From the NCBI RefSeq assembly GCF_004324755.1, contig NZ_SDMQ01000001.1, positions 124,001 to 188,000 on the forward strand: a DNA stretch of 64,000 nt, read 5' to 3'. Origin of the DNA: Propioniciclava sinopodophylli. Lineage in GTDB: Bacteria > Actinomycetota > Actinomycetes > Propionibacteriales > Propionibacteriaceae. Under the pieces are notes generated by a model. The model saw only the letters and a program-made list of their open reading frames with translations, made no database searches and was not told the DNA's origin. The first letter of the stretch is position 1; each line of letters begins with the position of its first letter. Shown here one piece after another: positions 59,086 to 64,000 of the stretch. The position numbers and the translations under genes are program-made.

Positions 59086-60854
59086 GGGGTGCCCCCGGGG
59101 CGGGCGACCTCGCGGTGGCCGGCGTCGATGCGGCGGGTCCAACCGCGGCGGTCGAGTTCGGTGAGCAGCGGGATCACGACTCGGCGCGTGGTGTCGAGCG
59201 CCTGCCGGGCCTGGCTGGTGGTGAACGGCTGCGGCAGAGCGGCGAGCCTGCGCCTGGCGAGCGCGGGTGCTGTGGGCAGCACCAGCACGTGCCCGCCGAG
59301 GTCGAGCACGCGGCCGAGGCGGACGGCTGCGGCGACCTGCCTGGGGCCGAGCCCCGCGGCCTGAAGGTCGTCGGCCTCGGGCGCGGCGAACGGGCGTTGG
59401 GCCAGCCGCTGCTCGAGGGCGTCCAGGCCGGCCTCGGCCGCGCCCAGGTCGGCGCGACGGCCGGGCACCTCCACGTGGCCGGCGACCAGCTGCAGCCCGG
59501 CGTCGGACGCCAGAGGACCCACCAGGTCGGCTGTCGGCAACCCGAGGGCGGACGCCGCCGCCCCGGCCGGCATCCGTGCCTGCAGGGGGTCGGCCTCGAC
59601 CGTCGCGCGCACGACCTCGCCGAGGGCTTGGGTCCAGTCCGCCCACTGCTCGGGCGACACCAGCACCCCGCGGTACTCCCGGACGCCGGCGTCCGCCAGG
59701 GCCTCGGCGGTGGCGCCCAGCGCGAGCAGGTCGGACGCCCGCGCCCAGCCGCGACGGTCGACCTCGGCGGCGACGTCGAGCGTCGCCCCCCGGGTGGCGA
59801 GGGCGGACGCGCGCTCGCGGGCGGCGCCGCGGCGGCGCAGGGCCGGCGGGTCGGCGTCCAGCACCTGCGCACCGGCGACGATGTGGTGGCGGCCGGGGTC
59901 GCGGAGCACGAGGCGATCGCCGACCTGCAGGGGCAGCGGGTGGGGCCAGGTGAGACGGACGGCGTCGCCGCCGAGCGGACGCACGCGGGCAGGCACGGCC
60001 ACCGTGCCGACGTGGAGAGTGAGGTGCTCGGGCACGTCGTCGGGGGCCAGCAGGCGGGCATCGACGCTGGTGGTGCGGTGCCACGCTCCCGGTGTGAGCA
60101 GGGTGTCGCCGCGCGCGAGGTCGCCGGTGGTGACGCCGCGCAGGTTGACAGCCACCCGCGCGACGGCGGGCACCTCGGGGTGCGGGACGCCGAGCGCCTG
60201 CAGGCCCCGGACGGTGGCGGTGGTCGCCCCCTCGGCTCGCTGGAGCTGGACGGTGTCGCCGACGGCGATGCGCCCCGACTCGAGGGTGCCGGTCGCGATC
60301 GTGCCTGCACCCTTCATCGTGAAGACTCGGTCGACCCACAGCCGCACCCGGCCGGTGGTGACGGGGTCGGGCAGGCGCACGCAGAGCTGGTCGAGGGCGG
60401 CGCGCAGGTCGTCCAGTCCCTGCCCGGTGACCGCGGAGACGGCGACGAGCGGCACGTCGCCGAGGCGCTCACGTACCTGCCGGGCCGCCTCGGCCGGGTC
60501 GGCCAGGTCGGCGCGGGAGACGGCGACCACGACGTGCTCGATACCGAGCGCGCGCACGGCGGCCAGGTGTTCGGTCGACTGGCGGCGCCACCCCTCGTCG
60601 GCGGCCACCACGAACAGGACGCCCGGGGCCGGGCCCAGCCCGGCGAGCATGGTGGCGATGAACCGCTGGTGACCCGGGACGTCCACGAAGGCGACGGTTT
60701 CGCCGCCGGGCAGGCTCGTCCAGGCGTAACCGAGGTCGAGGGTGAGTCCGCGGCGGTGCTCCTCGGCCCAGCGGTCGGGGTCGGTGCCGGTGAGCGCACG
60801 CACGAGCGTCGACTTGCCGTGGTCGACGTGGCCGGCCGTGGCGATGACCCTCAC
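59082..60854 (-). CDS. selB: Selenocysteine-specific elongation factor SelB
   Basis: GTPase that brings selenocysteyl-tRNA to UGA codons with a SECIS hairpin. It has 590 residues. G1 AGHVDHGKST near residue 8, G3 DVPGHQ, G4 changed to SRAD; then EF-Tu-like domains (TMKGAGTIATGTLESG) and C-terminal winged helices that bind the SECIS. Starts at a GTG overlapping the selA stop. Bases 59618-59643 nearly match part of the repeat array at 32.4 kb. Confidence 0.93.
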   Translation of the reverse strand: MRVIATAGHVDHGKSTLVRALTGTDPDRWAEEHRRGLTLDLGYAWTSLPGGETVAFVDVPGHQRFIATMLAGLGPAPGVLFVVAADEGWRRQSTEHLAAVRALGIEHVVVAVSRADLADPAEAARQVRERLGDVPLVAVSAVTGQGLDDLRAALDQLCVRLPDPVTTGRVRLWVDRVFTMKGAGTIATGTLESGRIAVGDTVQLQRAEGATTATVRGLQALGVPHPEVPAVARVAVNLRGVTTGDLARGDTLLTPGAWHRTTSVDARLLAPDDVPEHLTLHVGTVAVPARVRPLGGDAVRLTWPHPLPLQVGDRLVLRDPGRHHIVAGAQVLDADPPALRRRGAARERASALATRGATLDVAAEVDRRGWARASDLLALGATAEALADAGVREYRGVLVSPEQWADWTQALGEVVRATVEADPLQARMPAGAAASALGLPTADLVGPLASDAGLQLVAGHVEVPGRRADLGAAEAGLDALEQRLAQRPFAAPEADDLQAAGLGPRQVAAAVRLGRVLDLGGHVLVLPTAPALARRRLAALPQPFTTSQARQALDTTRRVVIPLLTELDRRGWTRRIDAGHREVARPGGTP

Positions 60855-62173
60855 GGGCGTCCCTCGGTGCCGACGACGACCAGCGCGGCCAGCACGGCCT
60901 GCGCGAGGCGGTCGTCGTGGTCGGGGTCGATGCAGCGCAGGTCGACCAGGCAGGCGCCGCCGTCGACGCGGGCGACGACGGCCGGGTCGCCGGCGCGCAG
61001 GGCGTTCGCGGTGCGATCGGCGTGGGCGGGCAGGGCGACGGCCACACCCGGCAGTGGGACGCCGGGGGCTCCCCCGCCGCCGACGCGCCCGTCCACGTCG
61101 ACCACCGAGCCGCCGACCTTCGCGGCGATGGCTTCGGTCCGCGCGCGGTAGGCGTCGGGGGTCAGGCGGCGGTGGAGGGTGACCGGCGGGGTCGGGCCGG
61201 TGAGGGTCGCTTCCAGCGCCGCGAGAGCGAGCTTGTCGATGCGGAGCGCGCGGGCCAGCGGGTGTCGGCGCAGGCACTCGACGGCGTCGGCCGTGCCGAG
61301 CAGCAGGCCCGCCTGGGGCCCGCCCAGCAGCTTGTCGCCGGACGCCGTCACCACGGTCGCGCCGGCGGCCAGCACCGAGGCGGCGTCGGGTTCGCCGGGC
61401 AGGAGCGGGTCGGGCGAGAGGAGGCCCGAGCCGATGTCGACGACCACCGGCACGGCGCTGCCGTCGGGGCGGGTCAGCGCGGCGAGGTGGGGCACGTCCA
61501 CGCCCGCGGTGAATCCCTCGACCCGGAAGTTGCTGGGGTGCACCTTGAGGATGCAGCCGGTGTCCGGCCCGAGGGCGTCGGCGTAGTCGGCCAGGTGGGT
61601 CCGGTTGGTGGTGCCTACTTCGCGCAGGCGCGCGCCCGTGGACGCCACCAGGTCGGGCAGCCGAAACCCGGCGCCGATCTCGACCAGTTCGCCCCGGGAG
61701 ACGACGACCTCGCGCCCGGCAGCCAGCGCGGTGGTGGCGAGCACCAGCGCGGCGGCGCCGTTGTTCACCGCCAGGGCCGCCTCGGCGTTCGGGACCGCCC
61801 CCAGCAGGGCGGCCTCGACCCCAGCGCCCCGGCGCCCGCGGCGTCCGGTGGCGAGGTCGAACTCGAGGTCGACCGCACCCGCGGCGTCCACCACGGCGGC
61901 GATGGCGGCCCGAGAGAGGGGCGCGCGGCCGAGGTTGGTGTGCACGACGACGCCGGTGGCGTTCAGCACGGGGCGCAGGGAACTCGGCGGGCGGAGCGCG
62001 GCGAGGGCGGCGTCCGGCACGCGCTCGGGGTCGAGGTCGCCGGAGCGGGCGCGCTCCTGGGCGGCGACCACGGCGGCCTTGACGCGAGGGCGTCCGTGCG
62101 TGGCGGCGGCTGCGGTCAGGCGCGGGTCGGCCAGGACCGCGTCCGTGCGGGGGATGCGCCGTCGGTCGTCCAC
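60851..62173 (-). CDS. selA: L-seryl-tRNA(Sec) selenium transferase
   Basis: PLP enzyme converting seryl-tRNA-Sec to selenocysteyl-tRNA with selenophosphate. It has 440 residues. PLP lysine K281 in SGDKLLGGPQAG; NATGVVVHTNLGRAPLS and NNGAAALVLA are conserved blocks. The GTG at 62173 has GAGGAGG five bases upstream. The tRNA-Sec gene ends 23 bases before it. Confidence 0.94.
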   Translation of the reverse strand: MDDRRRIPRTDAVLADPRLTAAAATHGRPRVKAAVVAAQERARSGDLDPERVPDAALAALRPPSSLRPVLNATGVVVHTNLGRAPLSRAAIAAVVDAAGAVDLEFDLATGRRGRRGAGVEAALLGAVPNAEAALAVNNGAAALVLATTALAAGREVVVSRGELVEIGAGFRLPDLVASTGARLREVGTTNRTHLADYADALGPDTGCILKVHPSNFRVEGFTAGVDVPHLAALTRPDGSAVPVVVDIGSGLLSPDPLLPGEPDAASVLAAGATVVTASGDKLLGGPQAGLLLGTADAVECLRRHPLARALRIDKLALAALEATLTGPTPPVTLHRRLTPDAYRARTEAIAAKVGGSVVDVDGRVGGGGAPGVPLPGVAVALPAHADRTANALRAGDPAVVARVDGGACLVDLRCIDPDHDDRLAQAVLAALVVVGTEGRP

Positions 62174-62196
62174 CGCGCCCTCCTCGTCGTCGGTCG

Positions 62197-62292
62197 TGGC
62201 GGAGGCGGACGGGAATCGAACCCGCCAGGCCGAGGTACTCGGCCTCACCGGTGTTGAAGACCGGGGAGCCCACCAGGAACTCGTACGCCTCC
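62197..62292 (-). tRNA. selC: tRNA-Sec (anticodon TCA)
   Basis: A 96-base gene with encoded CCA. Acceptor GGAGGCG pairs with CGCCTCC, discriminator G; anticodon TCA (62257-62255) in loop CTTCAAC; a long variable arm formed by AGGCCGAG-TAC-CTCGGCCT; T-arm GGTTCGATTCC. The large variable arm and TCA anticodon identify it as selenocysteine tRNA. Confidence 0.95.
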
Positions 62293-62303
62293 CTGCGCCG
62301 CCG

Positions 62304-62309
62304 AGACTA
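62304..62309 (-). promoter_or_regulatory. -10 box TAGTCT for selC-selA-selB-fdhD
   Basis: TAGTCT, 11 bases before the tRNA-Sec 5' end; would transcribe the tRNA and the three genes together. No clear -35. Confidence 0.5.
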
Positions 62310-62323
62310 GTGCACGGCTTCAC

Positions 62324-62329
62324 TAGGGT
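62324..62329 (+). promoter_or_regulatory. -10 box TAGGGT for selD
   Basis: TAGGGT, seven bases before the ATG at 62337; divergent from the selC box 14 bases away. Confidence 0.65.
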
Positions 62330-62336
62330 GGGCCGC

Positions 62337-63329
62337 ATGACCCCGACCCGGCTCCGGCTCACCCAGTACGCCCACGGTGGAGGGTGCGCGTGCAAGATCC
62401 CGCCCGGCGAGCTTGAGGCGATGGTCTCCGGGCTGACCGGACGCCCCCACCCCGACCTGGTCGTGGGGCTGGACGACGGTGACGACGCGGCGGCGGTGCG
62501 CGTGGGGGCGGATGGGTCCGTGGTCATCTCGACGGCCGACTTCTTCACGCCGGTGGTCGACGACGCCTACGACTGGGGCCGCATCGCCGCCGCGAACGCG
62601 CTGTCGGACATCTACGCCATGGGGGGTGAGCCCGTGTTGGCCATCAACCTGCTGGGCTGGCCCCGGGGGGTCCTGCCGACCGAACTGGCGACCGAAGTGC
62701 TGCGCGGCGGACTCGCCGTGTGCGAGGCGGCCGGGATTCCGCTGGCCGGCGGGCACTCGATCGACAACCCCGAGCCGACCTACGGGCTCGCGGTGACGGG
62801 CCGGGGGCACGCCGACCGGCTGCTGCGCAACGACGCCGCCCGGGCGGGGCGTCCGATCTCGCTGACCAAGCCGCTGGGGGTCGGGGTGCTGAACAACCGG
62901 CACAAGGCCACCGGCGACGCCTTCCCGCACGCGGTCGAGTCGATGGCCTCGTTGAACGCCGATGCCGCCCGCGCCGCGCTGGCCGCCGGCATCGAGGCCG
63001 CCACCGACGTCACCGGGTTCGGGCTGCTCGGCCACCTCTACAAGATGGCCCGGGCCTCCGGGGTGACCGCGGTGGTGGACGCCGCCGCGGTGCCCTACCT
63101 GGCAGACGCCCGGGAGTCGCTGGCGGCCGGTTTCGTGCCGGGCGGGTCGCGGCGGAACCTCGACTGGGTGCGTCCCCACCTCGAGGCGTCGGTGGACGAG
63201 GACGAGTTGGTCCTGCTGGCTGATGCGCAGACCTCCGGCGGGCTGATGCTCGCGGGCGAGGTGCCGGGCGCCCCCGTCATCGGCGAGTTCGTGCCCCGCG
63301 GCGACGCGGTCGTGGTGGTGCGGGGCTGA
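62337..63329 (+). CDS. selD: Selenide, water dikinase (selenophosphate synthetase)
   Basis: Makes selenophosphate from selenide and ATP. It has 330 residues. The catalytic segment is GGGCACK with Cys17, Cys19 and Lys20, so this is the cysteine form, not a selenoprotein itself. ATP-site motifs ANALSDIYAMGG and GGHSIDNPEPTYGL are present. Together with selA, selB and selC it gives a complete selenocysteine pathway in 4.3 kb. Confidence 0.94.
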   Translation: MTPTRLRLTQYAHGGGCACKIPPGELEAMVSGLTGRPHPDLVVGLDDGDDAAAVRVGADGSVVISTADFFTPVVDDAYDWGRIAAANALSDIYAMGGEPVLAINLLGWPRGVLPTELATEVLRGGLAVCEAAGIPLAGGHSIDNPEPTYGLAVTGRGHADRLLRNDAARAGRPISLTKPLGVGVLNNRHKATGDAFPHAVESMASLNADAARAALAAGIEAATDVTGFGLLGHLYKMARASGVTAVVDAAAVPYLADARESLAAGFVPGGSRRNLDWVRPHLEASVDEDELVLLADAQTSGGLMLAGEVPGAPVIGEFVPRGDAVVVVRG

Positions 63330-63337
63330 GAGCCGAA

Positions 63338-63455
63338 CGTAGCGCCATCTGGACCACACGCCGCACCCGCGCCTGAGCCTCCGTCGCCGTTCCCCCTTGT
63401 CAGACAAGGACGGTGCTCCGGCGGTGACGCGGGGTGTGGTCAAGATGGCGTTACG
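63338..63455. repeat. 118-base stretch bounded by 24-base imperfect inverted repeats
   Basis: Bases 63338-63361 match the complement of 63432-63455 at 21 of 24 positions. The interior holds CCTTGTC-A-GACAAGG (63395-63409). It fills most of the gap between the convergent selD and NrfD genes. It may be an extended terminator or a tiny mobile element (MITE-like); no target duplication is obvious. Confidence 0.55.
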
Positions 63456-63464
63456 CGCCGGCGC

Positions 63465-64000
63465 TCACGGGGCCTGCTCCCTCGCGCGACCGGTGGGCCA
63501 TTCGCCACCGGGCTGGGTCGCGCCCTGCCCGGCCGCGGCCTTGGCGTCCGCCCGCCGTCGCTGGGGGCGCACCGTGTAGATCGGGTCGGACGCCGACGCC
63601 TGCCCCGCCTCGAACACGGCCATGCGCGTGCAGAACGACCCCGCCACGAGCATCGCGCCCGCCAGCGCACCCAGCGCCCGCGACCGCCCGGACAGCAGCG
63701 CCCCGACACCACCCCCGGCGGTCAGCAGGCGCGCGGCGGCGTGGTAGCGGTGGGCGTGCCCCTGACGCAGCGGCTGGCCCTCCTCCCCGAGGCGGCGCTC
63801 GAGCAGGTGGTCCGCGACGAGTTCGGACGCAGCGGCCACGGCCGCCAGTGCGCGCACCGGCGCGGTCTCGGACGCCGCCGTCGTGACCAGGCTCAGCCCG
63901 CACCCGGCGCCCAGGCCCGACGACACGAACAGGAACGGCAGCTCGCGGTGCGACTCGTGCCACAGGGGCGTCGCGGTGTCCGAGAGGAGGACGGCGGTGT
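63465..64000 (-). CDS. NrfD/PsrC-type membrane anchor, C-terminal part (cut by window end)
   Basis: The frame stays open to base 64000, giving about 178 C-terminal residues. The sequence TPLWHESHRELPFLFV, a series of hydrophobic segments, and the end GSFCTRMAVFEAG followed by SDPIYTVRPQRRR match the C-terminus of NrfD-family quinone-interacting subunits of molybdoenzymes. Such a subunit beside fdhD and the sel genes suggests a membrane-bound formate dehydrogenase encoded to the right. The N-terminal part is outside the window. Confidence 0.75.
   Translation of the reverse strand, partial: TAVLLSDTATPLWHESHRELPFLFVSSGLGAGCGLSLVTTAASETAPVRALAAVAAASELVADHLLERRLGEEGQPLRQGHAHRYHAAARLLTAGGGVGALLSGRSRALGALAGAMLVAGSFCTRMAVFEAGQASASDPIYTVRPQRRRADAKAAAGQGATQPGGEWPTGRAREQAP

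Overview
The window is a contiguous stretch of chromosome from a high-GC actinobacterium, with no rRNA operon and no intact mobile element. It carries mycothiol-linked enzymes (mycothione reductase, S-(hydroxymethyl)mycothiol dehydrogenase with its metallo-beta-lactamase partner, a DinB/DUF664 protein), Lsr2, the 33-residue ribosomal protein bS22, a diadenylate cyclase beside RadA, and many genes whose -10 box sits 6-7 bases before the start codon (leaderless mRNAs). The order radA-disA-mutY, clpC-lsr2, folK-folB-folP-folE-ftsH, hpt-tilS-metalloprotease-dacB-ppa is the one known from Mycobacterium tuberculosis, so this is conserved backbone. A Propionibacteriales-type organism would fit, but that is inference; no marker here settles the genus.

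Layout. 0-5.9 kb: end of ppk1, a MutT1-type gene, then pstS-pstC-pstA-pstB behind a two-unit PHO box: phosphate storage and uptake. 5.9-9.5 kb: a DUF2510 membrane protein, a GH3 lipoprotein and mycothione reductase. 9.5-14.5 kb: the ccsB-resB-ccdA-resA cytochrome c maturation operon, read after a phosphatase, a glutaredoxin-like gene and bS22. 14.5-18.7 kb: proC-asd, a CPBP protein, a TIM-barrel isomerase/epimerase and a VOC-like gene. 18.8-25.3 kb: radA-disA-mutY converging on clpC, then lsr2. 25.4-33.2 kb: an orphan NuoD homologue, a membrane coiled-coil protein, the folate cluster, ftsH, a 22-bp repeat array and hpt. 33.2-38.4 kb: tilS, a DUF2342 protease, dacB, a TSUP permease behind a tiny leaderless ORF, and ppa. 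38.4-43.5 kb: a lipoprotein and a GATase, then a decayed catabolic locus (39.7-41.5 kb) with several internally deleted genes around an intact TetR gene, then adenosine deaminase, DUF664 and thioredoxin. 43.6-53.7 kb: a DUF222/HNH protein, an LLM oxidoreductase, DNA glycosylase, GNAT, formaldehyde detoxification, DUF2207, a F420-reductase-like protein, a PIG-L deacetylase and a NUDIX protein. 53.7-58.2 kb: tRNA-Thr, a DoxX protein, holB-tmk and catalase. 58.3-64 kb: a selenocysteine island (fdhD-selB-selA-tRNA-Sec, divergent selD) next to the end of an NrfD-type membrane anchor, implying a selenocysteine formate dehydrogenase just beyond the right edge.

Control. Seventeen start codons have a T-A-N3-T box ending exactly 6 or 7 bases upstream; five more have a near match. 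clpC and katA both carry GGAA(C/T)-N18-GTT, the SigR/SigH thiol-oxidative stress promoter pattern. Operons are tightly packed, mostly with 4-base GTGA or ATGA overlaps, and convergent pairs are closed by strong shared hairpins.
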